Assembly: GCF_000296815.2 (NCBI RefSeq)
Contig: NZ_CAIT01000004.1
Location: 620,001-684,000, forward strand
Origin: Fibrisoma limi BUZ 3
GTDB taxonomy: Bacteria; Bacteroidota; Bacteroidia; Cytophagales; Spirosomataceae
Reading direction: 5' to 3'
DNA: 64,000 nt
The notes beneath the pieces are model-generated. The model had not been told where the DNA came from and did not search any database. It was given only the letters and a program-made list of their open reading frames with translations. Shown here piece by piece: positions 28,088 through 43,423 of this stretch. The position numbers and the translations under genes were made by a program. The stretch's first letter is position 1; the number at the start of each line of letters is the position of its first letter.

Positions 28088-30175
28088 ATGCTTAAATCGG
28101 TCTTCATTTCGCTAGCGCTTTACCTGCTGAACGGTCTTGCCGGATTGGCGCAGACAACGCCCCCGCAGCCGGTTGGTCCGCTTCCCAGCGAAAATCAACT
28201 GCGTTGGCAAAAAATGGAGTACTATGCTTTTATCCATTTTTCGATCAATACCTATACGGATATGGCCTGGGGGCTGGGTAACGAAGATCCAAAGCTATTC
28301 AACCCGACGAACCTGGATTGCCGACAATGGGCGCGGATTTGTAAAGAGGCCGGGATGAAAGGCATCATTTTCACCGCCAAACATCATAGTGGATTTTGCC
28401 TCTGGCCCTCGAAATACACGGAATACTCTGTCAAAAACGTACCCTGGCGCAATGGGAAAGCGGATATCGTTCGCGAACTGGCCGATGCCTGCAAGGAATA
28501 TGGGCTGAAATTCGGTGTATATCTGTCGCCCTGGGACCGTAACCATGCTGACTATGGCAAACCTGAATACATTACGTATTTCCGCAACCAGCTGACCGAG
28601 CTATTAACCAACTACGGTGATATTTTTGAAGTCTGGTTCGATGGAGCCAATGGCGGGTCAGGCTATTATGGTGGGGCCAACGAAACCCGGAAAATCGACG
28701 CCAAGACGTATTATGACTGGCCAACTACGTATAAACTCGTTCGTAAGCTACAACCTAAGATCGTTATCTGGAACGATGGGGGTGATCGGGCCGACCTGCG
28801 TTGGGTGGGTACTGAAGCCGGGTACGTGGGCGAAACCAATTGGAGTTTACTGAATGCCACCGGCGATGTGCCCGAGGAGCAATTGCGGCACGGTGTAGAA
28901 AATGGCAATGCCTGGGTGCCGGGTGAAGTTAACACGTCGATCCGTCCCGAATGGTTTTACCACGAGCGCGAAGACCGGAAAGTGAAGACCCTGTCCCAAC
29001 TGATGGATACGTATTATAACTCCATCGGCCGGAATGCGACGTTGCTCCTCAATTTTCCGATCATGCCGAACGGGCTGATTCACGAAAAAGATGAAAAAGC
29101 TGCACTGAGCTTTGCCAAAGCCGTTAACGACGCCTTTGCCTTAAATCTGGCTAAAAATAGCCGCGCTACAGCCTCGCAGGTACGCGGAAAAAGTTCGATG
29201 TACGATGCCAGCAAAGCCATTGACAACGATACAGAAAGCTATTGGGCAACGGACGATGCCGTCAGAAATGCATCGTTGACGATCCAATTTTCAAAACCCA
29301 CAGCTTTTAATCGGTTTCTGGTACAGGAGCCCATTCGATTAGGGCAGCGGGTTAAGTCGTTTACTGTCGAAGCTTTGGTCGATGGCAACTGGAAAGAAAT
29401 TGCCAGGGAAACCACCATTGGGTACAAACGTATTCTACGCTTTCCGACCGTCGAAGCTACGCAACTGCGACTGACCATTCTGGATGCCAAAGGCTGCCCG
29501 TTGATTTCGAATCTGGAAGTGTATAAAGCCCCACTGATTCTGACATCCCCCGTCATCACCCGGAATCAGGCAGGCGACGTTCTCATCAAATCCGGCGACA
29601 CCGAATCGGAATTGTACTACACGCTCGACGGCAGCACGCCGACCGCGCGTTCGAACAAGTACGTAGATCCGGTGAAAACCAGCTCGGGAAAAGTTGAGAT
29701 AAAGGCCATTGCCTACAATCCGTTCACGAAACAGAGCAGTGTTGTCAGCGAAGAAAAATTTGACATTGCCCATACGGCCTGGAGAATCCTGAATACGGAA
29801 GCCAGGTCGGCGTATCAGCTTTTGGATGGTAATCCCGGCACCTCCTGGCAGCAGCCCAAAAGCCAGCAGATGCCTGCTGATCTCGTTATTGATCTGGGTA
29901 AAGAAGAAACGCTGACCGGTTTCCGGTATCTGCCTGCGCAGAACTGGTGGGAAGAGGCCAGCATCATTACCCACTATCAGTTTGACGTGTCAACCGATAA
30001 CAAAGCCTGGACGCGAGTCAGTGAGGGTGAATTTTCCAACATCAAAAACAGCCCGTTCTGGCAAACTAAACCGTTTGAGCCAACTAAAGCCCGATACATT
30101 AAACTGCGTGCCCTGAAAAACACGCAGGAAGGTTCGGCTTCGGGCTATGCTGAAGTAGACGTTGTTACGCAGTGA
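28088..30175 (+). CDS. GH29 alpha-L-fucosidase with chitobiase-like and F5/8 type C modules
   Basis: Secreted retaining fucosidase of 695 aa. Signal peptide to about residue 21; GH29 barrel about 30-350 with HFSINTYTDMAWG, GIIFTAKHHSGFCLWPS and nucleophile Asp185 in EVWFDGANGG. An F5/8 C-type (CBM32-like) domain covers about 350-475, a chitobiase C-terminal-like strip (LYYTLDGSTPTARSNKY) about 480-550, and a second discoidin-like domain (GKEETLTGFRYLPAQ) to the end. Alone or with GH95 it would remove terminal L-fucose. Fucose is unusual on ordinary xylans, so the substrate may be a mixed or complex glycan. Confidence 0.92.
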   Translation: MLKSVFISLALYLLNGLAGLAQTTPPQPVGPLPSENQLRWQKMEYYAFIHFSINTYTDMAWGLGNEDPKLFNPTNLDCRQWARICKEAGMKGIIFTAKHHSGFCLWPSKYTEYSVKNVPWRNGKADIVRELADACKEYGLKFGVYLSPWDRNHADYGKPEYITYFRNQLTELLTNYGDIFEVWFDGANGGSGYYGGANETRKIDAKTYYDWPTTYKLVRKLQPKIVIWNDGGDRADLRWVGTEAGYVGETNWSLLNATGDVPEEQLRHGVENGNAWVPGEVNTSIRPEWFYHEREDRKVKTLSQLMDTYYNSIGRNATLLLNFPIMPNGLIHEKDEKAALSFAKAVNDAFALNLAKNSRATASQVRGKSSMYDASKAIDNDTESYWATDDAVRNASLTIQFSKPTAFNRFLVQEPIRLGQRVKSFTVEALVDGNWKEIARETTIGYKRILRFPTVEATQLRLTILDAKGCPLISNLEVYKAPLILTSPVITRNQAGDVLIKSGDTESELYYTLDGSTPTARSNKYVDPVKTSSGKVEIKAIAYNPFTKQSSVVSEEKFDIAHTAWRILNTEARSAYQLLDGNPGTSWQQPKSQQMPADLVIDLGKEETLTGFRYLPAQNWWEEASIITHYQFDVSTDNKAWTRVSEGEFSNIKNSPFWQTKPFEPTKARYIKLRALKNTQEGSASGYAEVDVVTQ

Positions 30176-30185
30176 GTGCAACCCG

Positions 30186-30276
30186 TTTTTGTCATCCCGA
30201 CGCAGGAGGGATCTTCTGTAGCCAGAGGTTTTTTCAGCCTCGCCCGAAGACCCCTCCTGCGTCGGGATGACAAAAA
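30186..30276. repeat. 91-bp REP/MITE-like palindrome, copy 2
   Basis: A perfect 25-bp inverted repeat (TTTTTGTCATCCCGACGCAG... arm 30186-30210, arm 30252-30276), extended inward by ATCTTC/GAAGAC with one mismatch, around a loop containing GTAGCCAGAGG. Nearly the same 91-bp unit recurs at 33726-33816 and in part at 37648-37736. It sits between GH29 and the first CE1 esterase gene. Confidence 0.85.
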
Positions 30277-30299
30277 AACGAGCAATTCTAAACCTTTAA

Positions 30300-31433
<1,134 letters not shown>

Positions 31434-31465
31434 ACCACTACCTATTCCTAAACCTGTTCAATACC

Positions 31466-32644
31466 ATGATTACAAAAACACGTACACGTCTATTGTTGCT
31501 CTGGGCGATACTGTTCGTGCCTGGACTGGCCCTGGCGCAGCCGCCACGTGGGCCGCTGGTAGTGTCGCCCCAGGTGAACGCCGACAAAACCATCACGTTC
31601 CGGTATCTGGCTCCGCAGGCTAAGTCGGTGGAACTGAGTGCGCAGTTTGAGAAAGGACCTGTGCCCATGACCAAAGATGCGCAGGGCATCTGGAGCGCAA
31701 CGGTCGGCCCCGTCAAGCCTGATATTTATCCGTACAACTTTCGGGTGGATGGTGTCTCGGTCATGGACCCGGCCAACGTAGCGTTCTTCCCGAACGAACG
31801 CTTCAAAGCCAGTCTGGTCGATGTGCCCGGCGATACGCCCCTCATTCACGCCATGCGCGACGTACCCCACGGTTCCATCAACTACGAGTATTACCCATCA
31901 ATGGAAGGAACAACGGGATCGCTGGTCGTTTACACCCCACCGGGTTACGACCAGGCGCTGTCAAAAAAGTACCCCGTTTATTACCTCATCAGTGGCACGA
32001 CCGATACGGAGGAAACCTTTTTCAAAGTTGGCAAAACCAACCTGATTCTGGATAACCTGATCGCCGAAGGCAAAGCCAAACCGATGATCATTGTCATGCC
32101 CTACGGCAACATTGCCGCACGGATAGCCGAGCAAAAAGGCGGTTCCAAACCCGCCGACCCGACCGTGCGCGACGGGGCCGATGCCGTAAAACGGGCTAAC
32201 GACTTCACGACCGATCTGGTGAGCAACGTCATTCCTTACGTTGAGAAAAGCTACCGAGCAATCCCTAACCGCGACAACCGAGCTATCGGAGGTTTCTCGC
32301 GCGGGGGTGGGCAAACCCTGCGAACAGCCTTCAACAACATGGACAAGTTTGCGTGGGTGTGCGCGTACAGTTCATACCTGTCGCCCCAGGAGATGGATGG
32401 CAATTTCAGTCAGATTGTGGCCAAGCCCGATCAAACCAACAAGCAGCTAAAACTGCTGTGGGTGAGCGTGGGAAGCGATGATTTTTTGTATAAAGGAACG
32501 GTGGAGTTTATGGACTACCTTAAGGCTAAGAACGTGAACTTCAAAAGCCTGATTACCGACGGAGGCCACACCTGGATGAACGTGAAAACGTACGTTGCCG
32601 CCACTACGCCACTTCTGTTTCAATCCCAAACCCCACGCCCATGA
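31466..32644 (+). CDS. CE1-like esterase 2 (E-set + alpha/beta-hydrolase)
   Basis: 392-aa secreted paralogue of the preceding gene, 32 nt downstream. Signal peptide ending near ALAQP; E-set domain (TITFRYLAPQAKSVEL) then hydrolase with YYLISGTTDTEETF, nucleophile in IGGFSRGGGQTL, SVGSDDFLYKG and [10 protein letters not shown]. It carries an insertion after IVMPYGN (AARIAEQKGGSKPADP and on) lengthening the lid region against its neighbours, which may alter substrate choice. Its stop overlaps the next start as ATGA, implying translational coupling. Confidence 0.9.
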   Translation: MITKTRTRLLLLWAILFVPGLALAQPPRGPLVVSPQVNADKTITFRYLAPQAKSVELSAQFEKGPVPMTKDAQGIWSATVGPVKPDIYPYNFRVDGVSVMDPANVAFFPNERFKASLVDVPGDTPLIHAMRDVPHGSINYEYYPSMEGTTGSLVVYTPPGYDQALSKKYPVYYLISGTTDTEETFFKVGKTNLILDNLIAEGKAKPMIIVMPYGNIAARIAEQKGGSKPADPTVRDGADAVKRANDFTTDLVSNVIPYVEKSYRAIPNRDNRAIGGFSRGGGQTLRTAFNNMDKFAWVCAYSSYLSPQEMDGNFSQIVAKPDQTNKQLKLLWVSVGSDDFLYKGTVEFMDYLKAKNVNFKSLITDGGHTWMNVKTYVAATTPLLFQSQTPRP

Positions 32645-33720
32645 ACCGACTTGTCTATCTCCTGTCTATCCTGACCGTAGCGTCGTTATCGGCTCGGGCG
32701 CAGCAACGGCCACCGGCCATTAGCTCGCCCGACGTACACCCCGATCATAGCATCACGTTCCGCTATTTTTCCCGCAATGCGAAAAAAGTAACGCTCAGTG
32801 GCGAGTTCCTGAAAGCCCCCGTGCCTCTGACCAAAGACACGTCTGGAATATGGAGTGTGACCGTGCCACCCGTCAAGCCCGACATCTACCCGTACAGCTT
32901 CACAGTCGATAGTGTGCAGTTAGCTGACCCCAGCAACACCTACATCTTCGCCAATGAACGCTTCAAGCGCAGTATCGTCGACGTACCCGGCGATCAGCCG
33001 CTGGTGCATTCGTTGCAGAACGTACCGCACGGCAAAGTCAGCTATAGGTATTACAAGTCGGGTACGCTGGGTACCACGCGCCAGTTGCTGGTCTACACCC
33101 CGCCCGGCTTTAACCCGAACGGTAAGACCAGATACCCGGTGCTGTACCTGATTCACGGCGGCTCCGACACGGAAGAAACCTGGACGAAGGTCGGTCGGGC
33201 CAACCTGATTGCCGACAACCTGATTGCACAGGGCAAGGCCAAACCGATGTTGATTGTGATGCCCTATGGGAACGTCCGTCCGGCCCCCATGCCTGATTTC
33301 ACGAAGGATATGGTGAACGACATTGTGCCGTTTATCGAAGCCAACTACCCCGTCATAAAAGAAAGCAAAGGTCGCGCCGTCGCTGGCTTCTCGGTCGGTG
33401 GCGGACAAACGCTGAACATCGGCCTGACCAACCCGTCCACATTCGCCTATGTCTGTTCGTATGCGCCCTACACGGCTACGGAGGAGTTTAAAAAGAACTT
33501 TACCGACTGGTCGCCCAATGCTGACCAGATGAACAAACAATTGAAACTCTTCACCATCAGCGTCGGTACAGAGGACTTTCTGTACGAGCCCGTGAAGCAA
33601 AACATCGCCATGTTTCAGGACAAGAAACTGGCCGTGAAAAGCTACATCGTGCCCGGCGGTCATACCTGGATGAATTGCAAACAATACCTGGCAACGACAT
33701 TGCAGGAGTTGTTCAAATGA
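32641..33720 (+). CDS. CE1-like esterase 3 (E-set + alpha/beta-hydrolase)
   Basis: 359-aa secreted esterase, the shortest of the three-gene GFSxGGG subgroup. Signal peptide ending near SARAQ, E-set domain (SITFRYFSRNAKKVTLSG), hydrolase with [20 protein letters not shown], nucleophile Ser in AGFSVGGGQTL, acid near SVGTEDFLYEP and His in [10 protein letters not shown]. It starts inside the stop of the preceding gene (ATGA). The three genes are a tandem duplication array; the next palindrome begins 5 nt after its stop. Confidence 0.9.
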   Translation: MNRLVYLLSILTVASLSARAQQRPPAISSPDVHPDHSITFRYFSRNAKKVTLSGEFLKAPVPLTKDTSGIWSVTVPPVKPDIYPYSFTVDSVQLADPSNTYIFANERFKRSIVDVPGDQPLVHSLQNVPHGKVSYRYYKSGTLGTTRQLLVYTPPGFNPNGKTRYPVLYLIHGGSDTEETWTKVGRANLIADNLIAQGKAKPMLIVMPYGNVRPAPMPDFTKDMVNDIVPFIEANYPVIKESKGRAVAGFSVGGGQTLNIGLTNPSTFAYVCSYAPYTATEEFKKNFTDWSPNADQMNKQLKLFTISVGTEDFLYEPVKQNIAMFQDKKLAVKSYIVPGGHTWMNCKQYLATTLQELFK

Positions 33721-33725
33721 TTGCG

Positions 33726-33816
33726 TTTTTGTCATCCCGACGTTAGGAGGGATCTTCTGTAGCCAGAGGGTGTACAAGCCTCACCCGAAGATCCCTCCTG
33801 ACGTCGGGATGACAAA
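33726..33816. repeat. 91-bp REP/MITE-like palindrome, copy 3
   Basis: Arms 33728-33757 and 33787-33816 pair over 30 bp with a single G-U type mismatch. The sequence is nearly identical to copy 2, including the GTAGCCAGAGG loop word. It starts 5 nt after the stop of esterase 3 and separates the two esterase subgroups. Confidence 0.85.
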
Positions 33817-33847
33817 CTCGTCGGCAGGACAAAGACTATACCTCTGA

Positions 33848-35014
<1,167 letters not shown>

Positions 35015-35070
35015 TAACGCTTTTTTGTCATAGCAACGGCCACCCGATCCAAAGAACGGAAAAGACATTT

Positions 35071-35111
35071 TTTGTCATCCCGGGGCACGACCGGGTCGCC
35101 GGGATGACAAA
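35071..35111. repeat. Shortened REP/MITE-like palindrome, copy 4
   Basis: TTTGTCATCCCGG (35071-35083) and CCGGGATGACAAA (35099-35111) form 13-bp perfect arms around a 15-nt loop. The outer ends match copies 2 and 3 but the AGGAGGGATCTTC inner arm is missing, so it is a short family member. It lies between esterase 4 and the GH8 gene. Confidence 0.75.
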
Positions 35112-35133
35112 GAGTACTCCTTAAAAACCTCAA

Positions 35134-37606
<2,473 letters not shown>

Positions 37607-37611
37607 CCGGC

Positions 37612-37770
37612 GTTTTTGTCGTCCCTACCGGGATTCGTAGGCAAAGATTTATCATCCCGACGTTAGGAGGGATCTTCAGGTGAGGCTGAAAATATCTCCG
37701 ATCAAAGAAGATCCCTCCTGATGTCGGGATGGCAAAATAGGACCGGCCCTATCGTCGGAATGACAAAAAA
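37612..37770. repeat. Complex REP/MITE-like palindrome cluster, copy 5 (possibly nested)
   Basis: Inner arms ATCATCCCGACGTTAGGAGG... (37651-37677) and its complement (37707-37730) repeat the copy 2/3 sequence with a different loop. Outside it, TTTTTGTCGTCCC at 37613 and CGGAATGACAAAAA at 37756-37769 look like the two ends of another family member, as if one element had inserted into another. This accounts for the 205-bp gap between esterases 5 and 6. Confidence 0.7.
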
Positions 37771-37778
37771 CATCATAA

Positions 37779-39737
<1,959 letters not shown>

Positions 39738-39765
39738 GTTGTAAACCAAAACCCCAATTTTCACC

Positions 39766-40101
39766 ATGAAAACGTTGTTTTTTTCTTTACTTCTATCAAT
39801 TGTCAGCCTTGTAGCATTTGCTCAAAATCCAATTGATGGCAACTGGAAAGGCAGCCGTGAAACGCCGAACGGTACTTTCGAAGTAAACTATACCTTCAAG
39901 GTAGAAGGCAACAAATTAACAGGAACATGGAAAACTCAATTTGGCGAGTCTCCCATACAAGAAGGGACTGTTGATGGCAAAAAGATTTCGTACAGTATCA
40001 CATTTAACGATCGTAAAATGAGTTATACTGGCGAATTAGTGTCTGATAAAGAATTAGTTGTTAAAAGTGAGCGTGGTGAGATGAAGCTCGCTAAGCAGTA
40101 G
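39766..40101 (+). CDS. Small secreted beta-rich protein of unknown function
   Basis: 111 aa with a signal peptide (SLLLSIVSLVAFAQN) followed by a roughly 90-residue all-beta, lipocalin-like pattern of short strands (IDGNWKGSRETPNGTFEV, YTFKVEGNKLTGTWKT, ISYSITFNDRKMSYTGEL). The same type of domain is often seen beside or fused to secreted glycosidases and may be a carbohydrate-binding or folding module; no catalytic residues stand out. The gene is clearly AT-richer than its neighbours. It ends the esterase block and is followed by a strong terminator. Confidence 0.8.
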   Translation: MKTLFFSLLLSIVSLVAFAQNPIDGNWKGSRETPNGTFEVNYTFKVEGNKLTGTWKTQFGESPIQEGTVDGKKISYSITFNDRKMSYTGELVSDKELVVKSERGEMKLAKQ

Positions 40102-40110
40102 GAAATTTTT

Positions 40111-40153
40111 ACCGTTTAACTGAGCAAAAAAGGCTCAGTTAAACGGTGTTTTT
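40111..40153 (+). terminator. Strong rho-independent terminator
   Basis: ACCGTTTAACTGAGC (40111-40125) and its perfect complement (40133-40147) form a 15-bp stem with a 7-nt loop, followed by TTTTT at 40149-40153. It ends the main PUL transcript 10 nt after the small secreted gene, leaving GH10 with its own promoter. Confidence 0.9.
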
Positions 40154-40205
40154 AGGAAGCACATAGTTCCTATTTAAGGATTCTGCTCAAAAGATAGTTA
40201 TCTCC

Positions 40206-41309
40206 ATGATTTCAAAAAGAAACTTCGTGGCTGTAAGTACGGCCATTTTCATGATAGGAACCGTCCCTGGATTTTCTCAATCTATTCCATCATTAAAAGA
40301 CGCGTTTACACGAGATTTCGGGATTGGTACATGCCTGAACAACGCCCAGATTGAAGAACGAGACCCACAAATGACCGAGTTCATCGCGCGTCAGTTCAAC
40401 ATGGCTACACCGGAAAACGTCATGAAGTCAGGGCCGATCCACCCGAAATGGGATACCTATAATTTCGAGATGGCGGATAAGCTGGTGGCGTTCGGGAAAA
40501 AGCACAACATCAAAATCAACGGCCATACGTTGGTCTGGCATAGCCAGTTACCACCGTTTATCAGGGGAATAAAGAGTTCGGATTCGATTCGCACGTTCTT
40601 TAATGAGCACATCAAAACCGTTGCCGGGCGCTATAAAGGCAAGGTATTTTCGTGGGATGTCGTCAACGAAGCCCTCAACGAAGATGGTACGATGCGTAAG
40701 TCGGTGTTTCTGCAACACCTCGGCGACAATTTCGTAACCGAAGCCTTCCGGCTTGCGCAGGAAGCAGACCCTAAAGCCGAACTGTATTACAACGATTACA
40801 ACAACGAACAACCGGCCAAGCGGGCGGGCTGCATCACGCTCATTAAGAAAATACAGGACGCTAAGGTGCGGATTGATGGCGTAGGTATTCAGGGGCACTG
40901 GCACGTGGGCAAAGTACCCCTGAAGGACATCGAAGAAAGTATCCTTCAGTACGCAGCTCTGGGGTTGAAGGTCATGTTTACGGAACTGGACATTGAAGTG
41001 CTGCCCCGTAATTTCCAGGGTGCCGATGTGAACCAGCGTATGGTCAACAATGAACAGTCGAATCCATACGCGAACGGTTTGCCGGACTCCGTGCAGCAGC
41101 AACTGGCGGCCGACTACGAAGCCTTGTTCAAACTATTGCTCAAGCACAAGGACAAAGTCACCCGCGTGACGTTCTGGGGCGTCAACGACGGTGATAGCTG
41201 GCTGAACAACTGGCCGATCCGGGGTCGGACCAGTTACCCACTGCTGTTCGACCGCAACAACCAGCCTAAACCAGCATTTTATAAGGTGTTGGCACTAAAA
41301 AACAGGTGA
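40206..41309 (+). CDS. GH10 endo-1,4-beta-xylanase
   Basis: 367-aa secreted retaining endoxylanase, signal peptide ending near PGFSQS. Standard GH10 order: FNMATPENVMKSGPIHP, GHTLVWHSQLPPFI, acid/base Glu155 in WDVVNEALNED, GIQGHWHVG, nucleophile Glu260 in VMFTELDIEVLP, and WGVNDGDSWLNNWP. No extra binding module. It is the only endo-acting backbone enzyme in the locus and makes the oligomers handled by SusCD, GH8 and GH39. It lies behind a terminator, so it is probably transcribed separately. Confidence 0.95.
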   Translation: MISKRNFVAVSTAIFMIGTVPGFSQSIPSLKDAFTRDFGIGTCLNNAQIEERDPQMTEFIARQFNMATPENVMKSGPIHPKWDTYNFEMADKLVAFGKKHNIKINGHTLVWHSQLPPFIRGIKSSDSIRTFFNEHIKTVAGRYKGKVFSWDVVNEALNEDGTMRKSVFLQHLGDNFVTEAFRLAQEADPKAELYYNDYNNEQPAKRAGCITLIKKIQDAKVRIDGVGIQGHWHVGKVPLKDIEESILQYAALGLKVMFTELDIEVLPRNFQGADVNQRMVNNEQSNPYANGLPDSVQQQLAADYEALFKLLLKHKDKVTRVTFWGVNDGDSWLNNWPIRGRTSYPLLFDRNNQPKPAFYKVLALKNR

Positions 41310-41742
41310 TTCACAGTAAACGTGTAAAATCTCACTCTTGGGTAACATATAAAATGGTACGCCAAATCAGCGGAGATGCTAGAATAAGCCAGTTGTGATG
41401 TGCGTACCTGACAGAACGTAGCAATTTATTGTACGAAAAATCTGACCCAAGTAGTCACAGTATTGACCTGAATATCTGCCACAGGGTATCCTTTCTGTCT
41501 CATAATGAAACTTAATACCCAAAGTTGTGCTGTTGAGGGATAAAGTGTGTTTGAACGAACTGCAAAGACAGCGATTCGCTTGTAAATGAGTGCATAGCGA
41601 GAAGCTTTACAGATTAAGTTTTTCAGAAATCCTGTTAACTAAGCGCTTAACAGAACAGCCTGGTTCAGCGAAGCTAACCAGGCTGTTCTGTTAAATGTAC
41701 AAAAATGGACTTCTACCCATGCTCTTAGTTCAGGACAAAAAT
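41310..41742. other. Gene-free region with one long hairpin
   Basis: No open frame with coding character was recognised in these 433 bases. The only clear structure is the 19-bp perfect hairpin at 41647-41694. This is the right-hand boundary of the PUL. Confidence 0.5.
41647..41694. terminator. Perfect 19-bp hairpin, possible bidirectional terminator
   Basis: TTAACAGAACAGCCTGGTT (41647-41665) and its exact complement (41676-41694) enclose a 10-nt loop that can pair further (AGC-GAA-GCT). It lies 48 bp downstream of the small - strand gene, so it may end that transcript. U-tracts are weak on both sides. Confidence 0.5.
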
Positions 41743-41931
41743 CTATTCGTCGTCTTCCCCCTGGTCGACGTGTCCATGAATAAATCCGCCGGGTAGCTCT
41801 TCCTGATCTTCCAGGGGGGTATCCCCAGGTTCGTGCGGTCCTTCCTGACGGAGAACAGACTCTCGATCGTTAGCACTGTTTCCTCCTTGATCTGCCTCGC
41901 CCCCAGGCGAATACCATCTAACAGTCTTCAT
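41743..41931 (-). CDS. Small acidic hypothetical protein
   Basis: 62 aa from the ATG at 41931 (MKTVRWYSPGG); the TTG two codons upstream is less likely. Rich in Glu, Asp, Gly and Gln, with no membrane segment or known motif (EGPHEPGDTPLEDQEELPGG, acidic EDDE end). Isolated - strand gene in otherwise empty sequence, with a hairpin downstream. Not recognised; it may be a real small soluble protein or a chance frame. Confidence 0.4.
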   Translation of the reverse strand: MKTVRWYSPGGEADQGGNSANDRESVLRQEGPHEPGDTPLEDQEELPGGFIHGHVDQGEDDE

Positions 41932-42138
41932 ATCCAATTCGGTTTGTTCGTATTGTCCCTCAGAAAACGGTTGAAACGAGATGAAGTTTTTTTTTATAGG
42001 ATTTGGTCAGTAGACGTAGTTGTAAGATATGCCTAGACTGAAGGTACGTTTCTGGTCATACTCACTTGTCACCAACAGGTATATTGCTACCCGCTAGTCT
42101 ACTTATTGATGTATTGACTTTCTGCCCGGGGCGCCTGA
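41932..42138. other. Non-coding stretch beside the DUF1501 remnant
   Basis: AT-richer sequence without a recognised gene. It includes a T9 tract near 41987 and the presumed promoter side of the small - strand gene. No clear promoter boxes were assigned. Confidence 0.4.
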
Positions 42139-42240
42139 AAACGATTCCGCAGAATCTACGCCACCCTGCTGCGCGACTGGCTCAAGGCCGACGATAAAGC
42201 CATCCTCGGCCAGTCCTTCAAACCGTTGGAACTGGTGTAG
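42139..42240 (+). pseudogene. C-terminal remnant of a DUF1501-type protein
   Basis: A stop-bounded frame reads as about 33 residues (RRIYATLLRDWLKADDKAI then LGQSFKPLELV and stop), which looks like the conserved C-terminus of DUF1501 (sulfatase-like, Tat-exported) proteins. An in-frame TGA at 42136 precedes it and no matching upstream domain is present, so the rest of the gene has been deleted. GC is higher than in the flanks. Family call rests on the tail pattern only. Confidence 0.5.
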
Positions 42241-42270
42241 TTTTGGTTGCCAAAAAACACTGTTACGTAT

Positions 42271-42353
42271 TACCCCAAACCCCTGAAGGGGCTTAGCGCT
42301 ACTTTATCAGGTTTTACCCTAGCAGAGCTAAGCCCCTTCAGAAGTTTGGGGTA
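42271..42353. repeat. Imperfect palindrome rich in CCCC/GGGG
   Basis: TACCCCAAAC-CCCTGAAGGGGCTTAGC on the left pairs with GCTAAGCCCCTTCAGAAGTTTGGGGTA on the right (ending 42353), with a short interruption. It lies 19 bp after the end of the - strand symporter gene and could serve as its terminator; the shape also resembles a MITE-like dispersed element. Confidence 0.55.
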
Positions 42354-42372
42354 AAGCAGGTTGAAAGAAATA

Positions 42373-43365
42373 TCAAGCCGCCGTTTGCGGGGTTGACGTA
42401 GTCCCGACGGCGACCTCTTTCGGCGGGCGCTGACTCCAGTACGTGGCAAGCAGCGAGCCTGTTGTGTTCATAATCGGTCCGAATAAGGCAGGGGCCAGTC
42501 CAACCGTAGCGACTTTACCCAACTGCACGGCTATACCCGACGCCAGGCCGCCGTTTTGCAGACCAACCTCAATAGCTACGGTCCGGCAGCTTTGCTCGTC
42601 CATGCCAAAGACACGGGCGCTCCAGTAGCCCAAGAAGAAACCCGTCAGGTTATGAATGAGTACGCAAAGGGCCAGGGTCCAGCCGACGGTCAGCAGGCTG
42701 TCGCGGCCGGCCGCGGTGATAATGGCTACGATCAGGACAATACCAGCCATCGACACCAGTGGCATAACCCGGTTAATGAACACGGCCGATTTGTGGAAAA
42801 TACGATTCAGAATTAAACCGACAATTACCGGAAGAATAACGATCTGCATGATTTCGAGCATCATTTTCCAGAACGAAATCTCGATGAACTGCCCGGCAAG
42901 TAGCTTCATCAGGGCGGGCATGACAAACGGGGCCAGTAACGTCGATATAGTCGTGACGGTGATGGAGAGTGGTACGTTGGCTTTCGCAATGAAGCACATG
43001 ACGTTTGAGGCCAGACCGCTGGGTGAGCAGCCGATCAGCACGACCCCGGCCGCAATTTCGGGCGGAAAACTGAATGAATTAGCCAGGGTATAGCCCAGCA
43101 GCGGCATAATAATGAAGTGACACGTAACGCCTACGAATACCGCCCGCGGTTGTTTGATAACCCCCTCAAAATCTTTAATGGCCATCGTCGTACCCATACC
43201 AAGCATGATAATCTGCAACAGCGGCACGATTAACCGTTTCAGTTGAAAGTCACCAACTTGAGTGAATAGGTTCGGAAAAGCCAGCGCCGTGGCCACGGCG
43301 GCAATAATCAGCGCTGTGTAGATCAGGTTGCGGTATGAGGATTTGGCGTTCGTTTCTGATTTCAT
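42373..43365 (-). CDS. BASS-family bile acid:sodium symporter-like transporter
   Basis: 330-aa inner-membrane protein with about nine or ten hydrophobic helices. BASS features include LGMGTTMAIKDFEGVIKQP, GCSPSGLASNVMCFIAKANVPLS (sodium-site region, the -SG-ASN-M- pattern) and EVGLQNGGLASGIAVQ near residue 265 (the second crossover motif, E-x-G-QN-GLA). Members move organic anions such as bile acids, pantoate, pyruvate or 2-keto acids with sodium. The neighbours give no hint of substrate. Single gene, with a hairpin downstream. Confidence 0.9.
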   Translation of the reverse strand: MKSETNAKSSYRNLIYTALIIAAVATALAFPNLFTQVGDFQLKRLIVPLLQIIMLGMGTTMAIKDFEGVIKQPRAVFVGVTCHFIIMPLLGYTLANSFSFPPEIAAGVVLIGCSPSGLASNVMCFIAKANVPLSITVTTISTLLAPFVMPALMKLLAGQFIEISFWKMMLEIMQIVILPVIVGLILNRIFHKSAVFINRVMPLVSMAGIVLIVAIITAAGRDSLLTVGWTLALCVLIHNLTGFFLGYWSARVFGMDEQSCRTVAIEVGLQNGGLASGIAVQLGKVATVGLAPALFGPIMNTTGSLLATYWSQRPPKEVAVGTTSTPQTAA

Positions 43366-43423
43366 AAGGGTTTCGGTTTTCGGAAAAAGTGAAGCTACGT
43401 TAAAATTTACCTAAATCCCATAG

